This document shows, one piece after another, positions 18,377 through 26,789 of a stretch of DNA of 64,000 nucleotides (within the stretch, counting starts at the first letter, position 1; each line of letters opens with the position of its first letter). Origin of the DNA: Sinorhizobium mexicanum (GTDB taxonomy: Bacteria; Pseudomonadota; Alphaproteobacteria; Rhizobiales; Rhizobiaceae). Below the pieces are notes generated by a model, which was not told where the DNA came from, did no database searches, and saw nothing but the letters and a program-made list of their open reading frames with translations. Location: NCBI RefSeq assembly GCF_013488225.1, contig NZ_CP041241.1:434001-498000 (forward strand). The letters run 5' to 3'. Position numbers and translations under genes: made by a program.

Positions 18377-19509
18377 TGCGATTTCTCTTCTACACCCATT
18401 CACTTATTTCCGATTGGAACCACGGCAATGCCCACTTTCTGCGTGGTGTCATGCGGGAACTCCTGCAACGGGGTCATGAGGCCGTGGCGCTCGAACCGCG
18501 CGATTCCTGGAGCCGCCTCAATCTGATCGCGGAGCAGGGGGTCGGGCCGATTGTAGCGTTCCGCAAGCACTTTCCCGATCTGCACGTCGAGATCTATGGA
18601 GCCGATTTCGACCACGAGGCCGCGGTCAGCGAGACCGACCTGGTCGTCGTGCATGAATGGTCCGATCCCGACCTTGTCGCCCGGCTCGGTCGCATCCGTC
18701 ACGCAGGTGGCAACTTCACGCTCGCCTTCCACGATACACATCATCGCGCCGTCACCGCCAAGGGTGCTGTCGCCCGGCTCGACCTTTCCGGATACGACTT
18801 CGTCCTGGCCTTCGGAGAAACGCTCCGCGAACGGTATCTCAGCGCGGGCTGGGGTAGAGACGTCTTCACTTGGCATGAGGCTGCAGACACGTCGCTGTTC
18901 CGTCCAATTCCGCACGCCGACAAAAAAGGCGATCTCGTCTGGATCGGCAACTGGGGCGATGATGAGCGCAGTGCCGAGATCTCGTCCTTCCTCATCGAGC
19001 CAGCGCGACAACTGAAGCTTCTGGCAACCGTGCGGGGTGTGAGATATCCCGACGCTGCGCTCAAGGCACTGCGTGCGGCACGGATAGACTATGGGGGCTG
19101 GCTCGCGAACGCCGCCGTTCCGCGGGCTTTTGCCGAGCATCGGGCCACAGTGCATATTCCTCGGCGGCCTTATGTCGAATCCCTCCCGGGCATACCGACC
19201 ATCCGGGTCTTCGAAGCGCTTGCCTGCGGCATTCCGCTGATCTCGGCGCCATGGAACGACGCGGAAGGTCTTTTCCGCCCCGGCACCGATTTCCTTTTTG
19301 CCGGTACCGGCAAGGAAATGACGCGCCTGCTGCGTCAAGTGCTCTCGGAGCCAGCCGCCGCACAGGAACTGGCTGCCTCCGGCTTGGCAACTATCCGGGC
19401 ACGCCATACCTGCAGTCATCGCGTCGACGAACTACTCGACATCGTTGCTTCGTACCGCCCGAGCAAGGTCAAGCGCGATCGCAGCGCTTCAACGGAGGTC
19501 GCGATATGA
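18376..19509 (+). CDS. CgeB-like glycosyltransferase, copy 1
   Basis: A 377-residue GT-B protein of the CgeB/DUF3880-type family. It begins MRFLFYTHSLISDWNHGNAHFLRG, has DLVVVHEWSDPD and DFVLAFGE strands, a WIGNWGDDER block at the start of the C-terminal domain, and the late motif PTIRVFEALACGIPLISA. The start is ATG 18376, in TGATG with the previous stop; a GTG one codon earlier is possible. This is the first of three related genes in a row. The family was named from a Bacillus spore-coat glycosylation gene, but here its donor and acceptor are unknown. Confidence 0.82.
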   Translation: MRFLFYTHSLISDWNHGNAHFLRGVMRELLQRGHEAVALEPRDSWSRLNLIAEQGVGPIVAFRKHFPDLHVEIYGADFDHEAAVSETDLVVVHEWSDPDLVARLGRIRHAGGNFTLAFHDTHHRAVTAKGAVARLDLSGYDFVLAFGETLRERYLSAGWGRDVFTWHEAADTSLFRPIPHADKKGDLVWIGNWGDDERSAEISSFLIEPARQLKLLATVRGVRYPDAALKALRAARIDYGGWLANAAVPRAFAEHRATVHIPRRPYVESLPGIPTIRVFEALACGIPLISAPWNDAEGLFRPGTDFLFAGTGKEMTRLLRQVLSEPAAAQELAASGLATIRARHTCSHRVDELLDIVASYRPSKVKRDRSASTEVAI

Positions 19510-20594
19510 GGATCGCGTTTTATGGGTCGAGCCTTCTTTCAGCCTATTGGAACGGCGCAGCAACCTATTATCGCGGGTTGCTCCGGGCGCTTGCCGCGCG
19601 TGGATATCAAATCACCTTTTATGAGCCGGACGTTTACGACCGGCAGAGACACCGCGATATTGATGTGCCGGACTGGTGCAGGGTTGTGGTCTATCAGGGA
19701 ACAGTCGCGGCGTTGAAGCGTGTCGCGGCGGAAGCCGTCGATGCCGATGTCGTTGTCAAGGCAAGTGGTGTCGGCTTCGAGGACGACCTGCTGCTCGCGG
19801 AGATTATGGGGTCGGCAAATCCGACTGCGCTCAGGATTTTCTGGGATGTCGATGCACCTGCCACGCTTGCGGACTTGAGCGCCGCACCCGATCATCCGCT
19901 CCGGCGTGCGCTTCCTTCGCTGGATCTCGTGCTGACCTATGGCGGCGGCGATCCCGTAATCGAGTCCTATCGTGCCATTGGTGCCCGCGACTGCATCCCC
20001 GTCTACAATGCCGTCGATCCTGAGACTCATCATCCCGTATCCGCGGATTCGCGTTTTGCTGCTGATCTTGCCTTCCTCGGCAACCGCTTGCCCGATCGCG
20101 AGACACGGGTCGAAGCCTTCTTCCTCGATCCCGCTGGCAAGGTCGGAGATCGGCGATTCCTGCTCGGCGGAGCTGGCTGGGACGATAAGCCCTTGCCCGA
20201 GAATGTCGCCTACATAGGCCACGTTCCTACTGCCGACCACAACGCGTTCAATGCGACTCCGACTGCGGTTCTGAACATTTCGCGCGCCAGCATGGCGCAG
20301 AATGGCTTCTCGCCGGCGACCCGCGTCTTCGAGGCGGCAGGGGCGAGCGCATGCCTGATCACCGATGCATGGGAAGGCATCGAACTCTTCCTGACGCCCG
20401 GAGAGGAAGTGCTGGTTGCCAGAGACGGACAGGACGTCGCCGAGCTGATGCGCGAGCTTACGCCCGCCGGCGCCAAAAAGATCGGAGAGCGGGCGCTTAG
20501 TCGCGTGCTCGCTGAGCACACCTATGCGCACCGCGCCAAGAACCTGGACCGTGTTTTGCGGAGTAGGGCAGGCCAGGTGGAGGCGGCCGAATGA
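19506..20594 (+). CDS. CgeB-like glycosyltransferase, copy 2
   Basis: A 362-residue CgeB-type transferase, starting MRIAFYGSSLLSAYWNGAA at ATG 19506, which overlaps the previous stop (ATGA). Visible blocks are FWDVDAPATL, LVLTYGGGDPVI, AFLGNRLPDRE, and the C-terminal SPATRVFEAAGASACLITD followed by WEGIELF. The last two are shared with copy 3, so copies 2 and 3 are closer to each other than to copy 1. No signal peptide or membrane span is seen. It probably adds one sugar in the same pathway as its neighbours. Confidence 0.83.
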   Translation: MRIAFYGSSLLSAYWNGAATYYRGLLRALAARGYQITFYEPDVYDRQRHRDIDVPDWCRVVVYQGTVAALKRVAAEAVDADVVVKASGVGFEDDLLLAEIMGSANPTALRIFWDVDAPATLADLSAAPDHPLRRALPSLDLVLTYGGGDPVIESYRAIGARDCIPVYNAVDPETHHPVSADSRFAADLAFLGNRLPDRETRVEAFFLDPAGKVGDRRFLLGGAGWDDKPLPENVAYIGHVPTADHNAFNATPTAVLNISRASMAQNGFSPATRVFEAAGASACLITDAWEGIELFLTPGEEVLVARDGQDVAELMRELTPAGAKKIGERALSRVLAEHTYAHRAKNLDRVLRSRAGQVEAAE

Positions 20595-21709
20595 ACCGTC
20601 CGCTCGATATCGTCGTTCTCGGCCTCTCGCTGTCCTCGTCCTGGGGTAACGGCCATGCGACCACGTATCGGGCCTTGCTTGGCGGCGTCCACGCAGCCGG
20701 GCACAAAGTGACCTTCCTGGAACGGGATGTACCGTGGTACGCCTGCCATCGGGATATGGTCGCGCCGGACTTTTGCGACCTCGTCCTCTACAAGAGCATC
20801 GACGAATTGCTCGCCCGGGATGCTGGCATGCTGGCCGGGGCCGATGCCGTGGTCATCGGATCTTATGTGCCGGACGGAGTGGAACTTATCGACGCCGTTG
20901 TCGATCTCTCCCCAAAGCGATTGTGCTTCTATGACATCGACACGCCGGTTACGCTCGCCAAGCTCGCCGGCGGTGACGAGGAATATCTCGCCCGTCGGCA
21001 GGTGCCGCTCTTCGATCTCTACTTTTCCTTCTCCGGTGGCAGTACGCTCGATCGGCTGCGAAGCGAGTTTGCCGCGAGACGCCCGGTGGCACTCTACTGC
21101 GCCGTCGATCTCGACCTCTATCGCAACACCGGCGCGCCAAGGGAATGGGACCTTGGCTACCTCGGCACGTTCAGCCGTGACAGGCAACCCACTCTCGAAC
21201 GCCTGTTGTTCGAGCCCGCGCGCCAATTGTTGGAGATGCGCTTTGTCGTTGCCGGACCAAGCTATCCCGCCGATATGCGCTGGCCGGAAAACGTGGTGCA
21301 CATTGAGCACCTGCCGCCTTCCGAGCACGCGGAATTCTACAGCCGCCAGCGATTCACCCTGAACGTAACGCGCGCCGACATGGTGGCGGCCGGTTGGTCT
21401 CCGAGCGTTCGGCTCTTCGAGGCGGCCGCGTGCCACACGCCGTTGATCAGTGATTGGTGGGAGGGGATCGATAGCTTCTTTCCATCGGGAAAGGCTGCCG
21501 TCATTGCATATGACAGCATCGATGTCGTCGCAGCACTAACGAATCTCACCGAACAACAGCGCCAGTCGTACGCCGATGACGCTCGTCAGCGCGTTGCACA
21601 CGCGCACAGCGCGGCGGCTCGCGCCACGACCTTCATCGACGCAATCGAAGGCGTCGCGCCCGAAACCAATCTCGCCACGAGACACTCCGGACGGAGACTT
21701 CCGGCCTAA
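20591..21709 (+). CDS. CgeB-like glycosyltransferase, copy 3
   Basis: A 372-residue CgeB-type transferase with start ATG 20591 overlapping the previous TGA. It shows the LGLSLSSSWGNGHATTYR start, FYDIDTPVTLAKL (compare FWDVDAPATL in copy 2), LGYLGTFSRDRQPTLERL, and SPSVRLFEAAACHTPLISDWWEGID. It is the third tandem paralogue and is followed after 21 bases by UDP-xylose synthase, so UDP-xylose is a possible donor for one of these enzymes. Assignment of donor to enzyme cannot be made from sequence. Confidence 0.83.
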   Translation: MNRPLDIVVLGLSLSSSWGNGHATTYRALLGGVHAAGHKVTFLERDVPWYACHRDMVAPDFCDLVLYKSIDELLARDAGMLAGADAVVIGSYVPDGVELIDAVVDLSPKRLCFYDIDTPVTLAKLAGGDEEYLARRQVPLFDLYFSFSGGSTLDRLRSEFAARRPVALYCAVDLDLYRNTGAPREWDLGYLGTFSRDRQPTLERLLFEPARQLLEMRFVVAGPSYPADMRWPENVVHIEHLPPSEHAEFYSRQRFTLNVTRADMVAAGWSPSVRLFEAAACHTPLISDWWEGIDSFFPSGKAAVIAYDSIDVVAALTNLTEQQRQSYADDARQRVAHAHSAAARATTFIDAIEGVAPETNLATRHSGRRLPA

Positions 21710-21730
21710 CAACCGAAGGGAGAACGGCCC

Positions 21731-22765
21731 ATGGCAAGAAGAATGCACGTAAGTCGAGGGAAAGCCATCCTGGTCGCCGGAGGGGCCGGCTTTGTCGGGT
21801 CCCACCTTTGTTCAGCGCTTCTGGACGCCGGCAACCGGGTGATCTGCGTCGACAACTATCTCACGGGCTCCCCTGCCAATGTCAGCAATCTCAAGGGAAA
21901 CCCGTATTTCATGTTGATCGAGCAGGACGTCTGCGATGATGTCGCGATAGATGAGCCGCTCGACCACATTTATAATCTGGCCTGCCCGGCCTCGCCGCCG
22001 TCCTATCAGGCCGATCCCATCCACACGATGATGACCAGTGTGACGGGCACGGGCAACCTCCTACGGCTTGCCGCGCGGCGAGGAGCCGTCTTCCTTCAGG
22101 CGTCTACGAGCGAGATCTACGGCGATCCCGAAGAACATCCGCAGCAGGAGGATTACTGGGGTCACGTCAACTGCACCGGACCGCGGGCGTGCTACGACGA
22201 AGGCAAGCGCGCGGCGGAGGCCTTGTGCTTCGACAGTCTGAGGGCTGGAAGCGTGGATGTGCGTGTTGCTCGCATCTTCAACACCTACGGTCCGTGCATG
22301 CAGCCCAACGACGGCCGGATCGTCTCGAACTTCATTGTCCAGGCCCTGAAAAACGAACCGCTTACGATCTATGGTAGCGGCGAGCAGACTCGTTCGTTTT
22401 GCTACGTCTCCGATCTCGTCGAAGGCTTGATCAGGCTCATGAACCGTCAGCCCAATCCGGGCGTGCCAGTAAACCTCGGGAACCCAGGGGAGTTCACGGT
22501 CATGGAACTGGCCGAGCTGGTATTGTCCAAGATCGCCACCGCTTCGATAGTCGTCCATGCACCTTTGCCTCCGGACGACCCGCAGCGCCGGCGGCCAGAT
22601 ATCGCAAGGGCAAGAAGGCTTCTTGGATGGCAGCCGAAAGTAGCGTTGCAGGACGGGTTGTCGCACACGATCGCTTGGTTTGAAAGCACGCTCGCCAAGC
22701 AGCAGGCGGTGCGCCGGCGCTCGCGCCGCCCCCGACCACAACCTGTCCTTTCTCAGGATCTTTGA
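21731..22765 (+). CDS. uxs: UDP-glucuronate decarboxylase / UDP-xylose synthase family protein
   Basis: A 344-residue extended SDR of the UXS group, which converts UDP-glucuronate to UDP-xylose using bound NAD. The NAD loop is GGAGFVGSHL; the diagnostic block NLACPASPPSYQADPIHT is nearly identical to that of known UXS enzymes; ASTSEIYGDP and the Y-x3-K in YDEGKRAAE form the active site; RVARIFNTYGP and GDGxQTRSF-like YGSGEQTRSF follow. ATG 21731 has GAAGGGAG upstream. The C-terminus ends in an arginine-rich tail. This is the strongest functional clue in the operon: the product likely contains xylose or a sugar derived from it. Confidence 0.9.
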   Translation: MARRMHVSRGKAILVAGGAGFVGSHLCSALLDAGNRVICVDNYLTGSPANVSNLKGNPYFMLIEQDVCDDVAIDEPLDHIYNLACPASPPSYQADPIHTMMTSVTGTGNLLRLAARRGAVFLQASTSEIYGDPEEHPQQEDYWGHVNCTGPRACYDEGKRAAEALCFDSLRAGSVDVRVARIFNTYGPCMQPNDGRIVSNFIVQALKNEPLTIYGSGEQTRSFCYVSDLVEGLIRLMNRQPNPGVPVNLGNPGEFTVMELAELVLSKIATASIVVHAPLPPDDPQRRRPDIARARRLLGWQPKVALQDGLSHTIAWFESTLAKQQAVRRRSRRPRPQPVLSQDL

Positions 22766-22767
22766 TC

Positions 22768-23529
22768 ATGGCTCAGCAGATGCAGGACTGCATGACCATA
22801 GAGGATCAGGTCGCGGCGCTGGGCCCGTGGTTTCACAACATGCGGATCAAGGGAGTCGAGACATCGCCGGATCATTTTCTCGGAGATTACCCCGCAGTCA
22901 AATGGAAAGCTTTCAAACATGTCGTGCCGGACGACCTTGAAGGCAGAAGCGTGCTCGACATCGGCTGCAACGCCGGATTCTACGCGCAGGAAATGAAGCG
23001 CCGCAATGCCGGCCGCGTGCTCGGCATCGATTCCGATCCTCGCTATTTGCGGCAAGCGAAATTCGCGGCCACACAGAACGGGATCGATATCGAATTCAAG
23101 TTGATGTCCGTCTACGATGTGGCCCAACTCCACGAGAAGTTTGATCTGGTCCTCTTCATGGGGGTCCTCTACCATCTCCGTTATCCGCTCCTGGCGCTTG
23201 ATCTTCTCTATGAGCACGTCGTGGGTGAGGAGATGCTCTTCCAGTGCATGCAGCGCGGCGCGGAGTCTGTGGCGCCGGTGGAGGCAGATTACGATTTCCA
23301 GGAGTGGGAGGTTTTCGATCGCCCCGGTTATCCCAAGCTGTTCTTCGTCGAACACCGTTTCTCGGACGATCCCACCAATTGGTTCATTCCGAACAGGGCT
23401 GGCGTGGAAGCGATGCTTCGCAGTTCCGGTTTCGTCATCGAAGCGAATCCCGAACGGGAGGTCTACCTCGTGCAACGAGGGCAGCGTCCGTACATGAGCG
23501 AGGCTGTTCCGCGGATAGGTGGTCCTTAG
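22768..23529 (+). CDS. SAM-dependent methyltransferase (resembles the TIGR04290 family)
   Basis: A 253-residue class I methyltransferase. VLDIGCNAGFYAQEMKRR near residue 68 is the SAM-binding motif I; GIDSDPRYL is motif II; FDLVLFMGVLYHLRYP is the motif IV region found in sugar and tRNA wobble carboxymethyl-type methyltransferases. I recall the TIGR04290 group, often found beside CgeB-like transferases, as closest, but this was not checked. The start is ATG 22768, three bases past the UXS stop. It closes the operon and probably methylates the glycan or a precursor. Confidence 0.82.
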   Translation: MAQQMQDCMTIEDQVAALGPWFHNMRIKGVETSPDHFLGDYPAVKWKAFKHVVPDDLEGRSVLDIGCNAGFYAQEMKRRNAGRVLGIDSDPRYLRQAKFAATQNGIDIEFKLMSVYDVAQLHEKFDLVLFMGVLYHLRYPLLALDLLYEHVVGEEMLFQCMQRGAESVAPVEADYDFQEWEVFDRPGYPKLFFVEHRFSDDPTNWFIPNRAGVEAMLRSSGFVIEANPEREVYLVQRGQRPYMSEAVPRIGGP

Positions 23530-23547
23530 ATTGTTTTACAGTCTAGG
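23525..23547 (+). terminator. possible 3' hairpin of the glycan operon
   Basis: A nine-base stem (23525-23533 with 23539-23547, two G-U pairs) with a TTTTA loop spans the stop codon of the methyltransferase. No T-tract follows, so it may only protect the 3' end. Confidence 0.35.
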
Positions 23548-23640
23548 CCCGCGAAATGATCCAACTTTTGGATGCAATTGCGGACGGGAAAACCGCATAC
23601 CCGTGCCGTATTACTCGCCCTGGCCGGTTTCTTCGAGAGC

Positions 23641-23832
23641 TCACCCGTGTTGCCGAAGCTGTTTGGCCTCCTGCTCAAGCAGTTCGGCCACTTCGCTGAG
23701 CGTCATGTGGGTCACGCAGAGGTGAATGGCGCACTCGAGAAAGCGTGTCGATGAACGGCGCAGATAGTGGGCTTCTTCCTGGGCTGCTAGCCTCGATAGC
23801 GGATTGTTTCTGTCGTCGTGGCGATCAGGCAT
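23641..23832 (-). CDS. small hypothetical protein, 63 residues
   Basis: A 63-residue charged, helix-prone protein (many Arg, His, Glu; a leucine-rich C-terminal heptad-like stretch TLSEVAELLEQEAKQL). ATG 23830-23832 has GGAG about nine bases upstream. No family was recognised. It lies beside stress-type small genes but has no visible EcfG-like promoter. Confidence 0.5.
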   Translation of the reverse strand: MPDRHDDRNNPLSRLAAQEEAHYLRRSSTRFLECAIHLCVTHMTLSEVAELLEQEAKQLRQHG

Positions 23833-23913
23833 TCGAAAACTCCTTCGCTCCCCTTGAAAATTGGTTGTGCGGCCGCGGGAGCATTTTCTCGGTGCGGCCG
23901 TTCAATCGCGCTA

Positions 23914-24249
23914 TCATCCGGTACCGATCGCGAGAGCAAGCACGCCGGCTATGACGAGAATGCCCGCCATCAGGAGGACCAGACGATAGTTCGGCGATTG
24001 GCGGCGGTCGGCAGCTGGGAGTGGACGCATAGCGTCTCCGTACTCCGTGGAGGTGTCGGCCAGCCCATCCGGCCGCTGTCCGATCCTCGCTGTTCCCGCC
24101 GCGTCTGGAGTCAGAGGCATGCCGGCCGCTTCGTCGTCCGTCTCCAACGGTGCCGCTGAAGGATCAAAGCCGCGCTTCTTGTCTCCCGTCCTTCCGTGCT
24201 GGATATCGCCGCGCACCTGCGCGGGATTGCTCTCAGGCAGTTTGGACAT
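23914..24249 (-). CDS. small membrane-anchored protein, 111 residues
   Basis: A 111-residue protein: a polar, acidic N-terminal 80 residues and one C-terminal membrane span (LVLLMAGILVIAGVLALAIG). ATG 24249 is chosen over the longer open frame because GGAAGGAG precedes it and the N-terminal MSKLPESNPAQVRGDIQHG is the kind of start seen in small rhizobial stress proteins. An EcfG-like promoter lies 27 bases upstream. Function unknown; probably an inner-membrane protein induced by general stress. Confidence 0.7.
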   Translation of the reverse strand: MSKLPESNPAQVRGDIQHGRTGDKKRGFDPSAAPLETDDEAAGMPLTPDAAGTARIGQRPDGLADTSTEYGDAMRPLPAADRRQSPNYRLVLLMAGILVIAGVLALAIGTG

Positions 24250-24275
24250 GATCGCTCCTTCCTCCCCAGCAGAAC

Positions 24276-24300
24276 AACCGGCTCGCACTTCGTTTGTTCC
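24276..24300 (-). promoter_or_regulatory. EcfG-type promoter
   Basis: On the minus strand GGAAC, 16 bases, GGTT. It points at the 111-residue membrane protein 27 bases away. Confidence 0.65.
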
Positions 24301-24349
24301 GACGGTGCCACCGGCGACACGTCTGCAACGGTTCCGGATCTCAGGCGGA

Positions 24350-24374
24350 GGAACATCCGCGGCGCCGAAGAGTT
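24350..24374 (+). promoter_or_regulatory. possible EcfG-type promoter for the P450 gene
   Basis: GGAAC, 16 bases, AGTT, ending 26 bases before GTG 24401. The A at the first -10 position is off consensus. Confidence 0.4.
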
Positions 24375-24400
24375 CGACCACGGAAGGAGGCTGGCAGAAG

Positions 24401-25651
24401 GTGAAGCCCATTCCACAAACATCATCGCTCGACAGCACCCTGGCGCTCTTCCGCGAAGGTTACGCGTTCATCTCGAACCACTGCGACGAGCTCGGAACGG
24501 ATATCTTTCAGAGCCGGTTGATGCTTCGTTCAGTCGTGTGCATGCGCGGCGAGGAAGCAGCGCGTCTGTTCTATGGTGCAGACGATGTGACGCGTGTCGG
24601 CTCGATGCCGTGGACCGTGCTCCGGCTGCTGCAGGACAAGGATAGCGTCCAGCAGCTCGACGGAGCGGCGCATCTGCGGCGCAAGGCCATGTTCATCGAT
24701 GTCACGATGGACGACGCTGCTGTCGCCTCGCTCGTGGAGCGATTCCGGCAGCACTGGCTCGTACATTTCGACAGGCGTGCTGGGGCTTGCGATCTGCGGG
24801 ACGCGGCGAATCTCATCCTCACAAAAGCCTCCGCAGACTGGATAGGGATTGCGCCGCGGTGGCGCCACGATGACGTGAAGCTTGCTCGGCAGCTAGGACG
24901 AATGATCGACCGCACCGGCCGACCAGGCCCGGCCGCGTGGTTCGCCCTCGCTTCGCGTCGCCGCATCGAGCGCTGGCTCGCAACGATCGTGGCGGCGGTT
25001 CGCGACGGGTCGCTTGAGGTGCCCCAGGGATGCGCGCTAAAGCAGATCGGTTTGGACTATCGAGACGCCGACGGGGAGAGGCTTTCGCCGCAGGTCGCCG
25101 CGGTCGAACTGCTCAACCTCCTGCGACCGATTGCGGCCATCAGCCGATGGATTGTTTTCTTGGCTCTTGCGCTTGCCCGAAATCCGCAGTGGCCGGAACG
25201 CTTCGGTCACGGCCATGACGACGAGATCGAAGCTTTTGTCGAGGAGGTACGGCGCCTCTATCCATTCTTCCCATTCGTCGGCGCACGGCTGACGCGCAGA
25301 CATGTTTGGCAAGGCTATTCATTGCGCGAAGGCAGTTGGCTGCTACTCGACCTCTATGGAACGACGCATGACCCGAGACTGTTTGCATCACCGATGAATT
25401 TCAGCGCGGAGCGGAAATTGAGCTGGCGCGAGCGGGACTTCCGCTTTATCCCGCACGGCGGCGGCCGGCCGGAGTCGAGCCATCGATGTCCGGGGGAAAA
25501 GATAACGGTCGAAATCCTGAAGGAAACCGTGAAGCTACTATGCGGATTTCTTCCGCTCCGGATAGCGCCCGTCAACGCCGAGGTTCCGCTAAGCGCAATT
25601 CCAGCATCTCCGGTTCCGTCTGTTCGGATCACGTCTCGCTCTTCCGCGTAA
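24401..25651 (+). CDS. cytochrome P450 of the CYP152 peroxygenase type
   Basis: A 416-residue P450 starting at GTG 24401, ten bases after GGAAGGAGG; an upstream open frame is not counted. With this start the haem cysteine is C363 in FIPHGGGRPESSHRCPGE, and LLRP gives R242-P243, the same numbers as in Bacillus P450-BSbeta (CYP152A1). That Arg-Pro pair replaces the acid-alcohol pair of normal P450s and lets a fatty-acid carboxylate drive H2O2-dependent hydroxylation. EEVRRLYP is the ExxR helix. Residue 85 is Gln, as in BSbeta, not His as in the decarboxylase OleT. So fatty-acid hydroxylation with peroxide, without a redox partner, is expected. Confidence 0.88.
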   Translation: MKPIPQTSSLDSTLALFREGYAFISNHCDELGTDIFQSRLMLRSVVCMRGEEAARLFYGADDVTRVGSMPWTVLRLLQDKDSVQQLDGAAHLRRKAMFIDVTMDDAAVASLVERFRQHWLVHFDRRAGACDLRDAANLILTKASADWIGIAPRWRHDDVKLARQLGRMIDRTGRPGPAAWFALASRRRIERWLATIVAAVRDGSLEVPQGCALKQIGLDYRDADGERLSPQVAAVELLNLLRPIAAISRWIVFLALALARNPQWPERFGHGHDDEIEAFVEEVRRLYPFFPFVGARLTRRHVWQGYSLREGSWLLLDLYGTTHDPRLFASPMNFSAERKLSWRERDFRFIPHGGGRPESSHRCPGEKITVEILKETVKLLCGFLPLRIAPVNAEVPLSAIPASPVPSVRITSRSSA

Positions 25652-25695
25652 GCGGCAAAGCCAAAAGACGCGGCGTTCCGTGACCGAGCCACGGC

Positions 25696-25866
25696 TTACT
25701 GCGACTGATCTTCCTGCGATTCCCGGTAGAGCTCACGGACCTTCCGCTCCTGTGCTTCCTTCAGGGCCCGCGGAAGCGGCCTCTGCCGCATGACCACATA
25801 GGCGAGAGCGGCACCAAGAGCAAAGGCCCCGCCCGCTGTTACCAATAGCCAGAGATAGTCCGTCAT
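25696..25866 (-). CDS. 56-residue single-span membrane protein
   Basis: ATG 25866 opens a 56-codon frame preceded by GAGGAGG. The protein has an N-terminal membrane span (YLWLLVTAGGAFALGAALAY), then a basic and glutamine/glutamate-rich tail with RPLPRALKEAQERKVRELYRES. An EcfG-like promoter sits 24 bases upstream. No family name is given, but the layout of start, ribosome site and promoter makes it a convincing gene. Confidence 0.75.
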   Translation of the reverse strand: MTDYLWLLVTAGGAFALGAALAYVVMRQRPLPRALKEAQERKVRELYRESQEDQSQ

Positions 25867-25889
25867 TGCTACGCCTCCTCAAAGAGGCC

Positions 25890-25914
25890 AACCGATGTGA
25901 GGACCGAAGGTTCC
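25890..25914 (-). promoter_or_regulatory. EcfG-type promoter
   Basis: Minus strand GGAAC, 16 bases, GGTT, directed at the 56-residue membrane protein. Confidence 0.65.
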
Positions 25915-26065
25915 AGCGCAGATATCTCATTTCATCGTCCGCGCGTGGGGTGGATCATGAACACCAATCCTTGAAATCGGAACAATACCGACGATTGGCG
26001 ATTGGACAAGCCGCGGGCTTTTGCCGGTTACCCGAATCGGCACCGCGTAATGCGGAGGGCAGCTC

Positions 26066-26389
26066 ATGGAGCAAGAACTGAAAATATTCCGGCTGTCGCC
26101 GCTGGCGCAACCGCACGATCCGAACTGGCAGAACGCCACCTACCAAGGCGAATTGATCGTGGCTGCAAGATCGAGCGGCGATGCCCGTGTCGTTGCTGCC
26201 GAGGCGGAACTCGATTTCCGCGAAATCGACGCCAAGCCTGCGGAAGGTGTTACGACCGACATGGCGAGCGCCTTCCGAAGCGAAAGGCTCTACACCGTTG
26301 TCGAGGAGGGGCCGGCACCCGCGGGAGCGAAGCGCGGAGTGATCGGCGGCAAGGTGCGGCTCGACAACATCATTTCGACGCAGCGTTGA
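26066..26389 (+). CDS. conserved hypothetical protein, 107 residues
   Basis: A 107-residue soluble protein with GGAG-type ribosome site before ATG 26066. It contains LSPLAQPHDPNWQNATYQGELIVAARSSGDARVVAAEAELDF, suggesting a small beta-rich domain, and no cysteine. A weak GGAAC-N16-GATT lies at 25979-26003. I do not recognise a family. It lies among stress-type small genes in the same orientation as the DUF1328 gene. Confidence 0.65.
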   Translation: MEQELKIFRLSPLAQPHDPNWQNATYQGELIVAARSSGDARVVAAEAELDFREIDAKPAEGVTTDMASAFRSERLYTVVEEGPAPAGAKRGVIGGKVRLDNIISTQR

Positions 26390-26517
26390 GCAGAAGCCGA
26401 TGGGTGCATTCCCGTGTCCCCGAGGCGCTCCCCTTCCTTACACCAATTCAAGCTCTGCTGACCCGGCGCCAAGTTCCGGTTCAACGGAACGTCGTTGCCT
26501 GCAAAGCAAGGGATGGC

Positions 26518-26542
26518 GGAACTTTATCCTCATTTCGCGGTT
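26518..26542 (+). promoter_or_regulatory. EcfG-type promoter
   Basis: GGAAC, 16 bases, GGTT, 41 bases before ATG 26583. Confidence 0.65.
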
Positions 26543-26582
26543 GCGTTGTCCACGAGACCTGAAAGCTTTCGAGGAGGGCGAG

Positions 26583-26729
26583 ATGGCCACAAATGTGAAG
26601 AACGGAAAGATCGCAAAGGCTTCAAAGGGCACGCATGGTGGAAATCGCGGAGGCGATCAGGGCAAGAAAAACGACGTGAAGAAAAGCAGCCAGGCCGCGG
26701 GCAAGGATCCAAACCGAGATAGCCGCTGA
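26583..26729 (+). CDS. 48-residue basic disordered protein
   Basis: ATG 26583 follows GAGGAGGGCG and opens 48 codons rich in Lys, Gly, Asn and Asp with no hydrophobic core (ATNVKNGKIAKASKGTHGG). Such low-complexity proteins are common among stress-induced genes. An EcfG-like promoter precedes it, and the DUF1328 gene follows after 60 bases and could be co-transcribed. Confidence 0.65.
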   Translation: MATNVKNGKIAKASKGTHGGNRGGDQGKKNDVKKSSQAAGKDPNRDSR

Positions 26730-26789
26730 CATGCGCCTCGCTCCGACTTTGCGGAGAACTGGTCTCTTTGAGAAGGAGAAGGTGTTGCA

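Noticed and set aside
24047..24400. Extended N-terminus of the P450 frame
   Set aside because: It runs antisense to the membrane-protein gene at 23914-24249, and the GTG at 24401 has a strong ribosome site and gives the normal CYP152 length and residue numbering.
25979..26003. GGAAC-N16-GATT as an EcfG promoter for the 107-residue gene
   Set aside because: The -10 lacks the GTT core, so it was not counted as a promoter.
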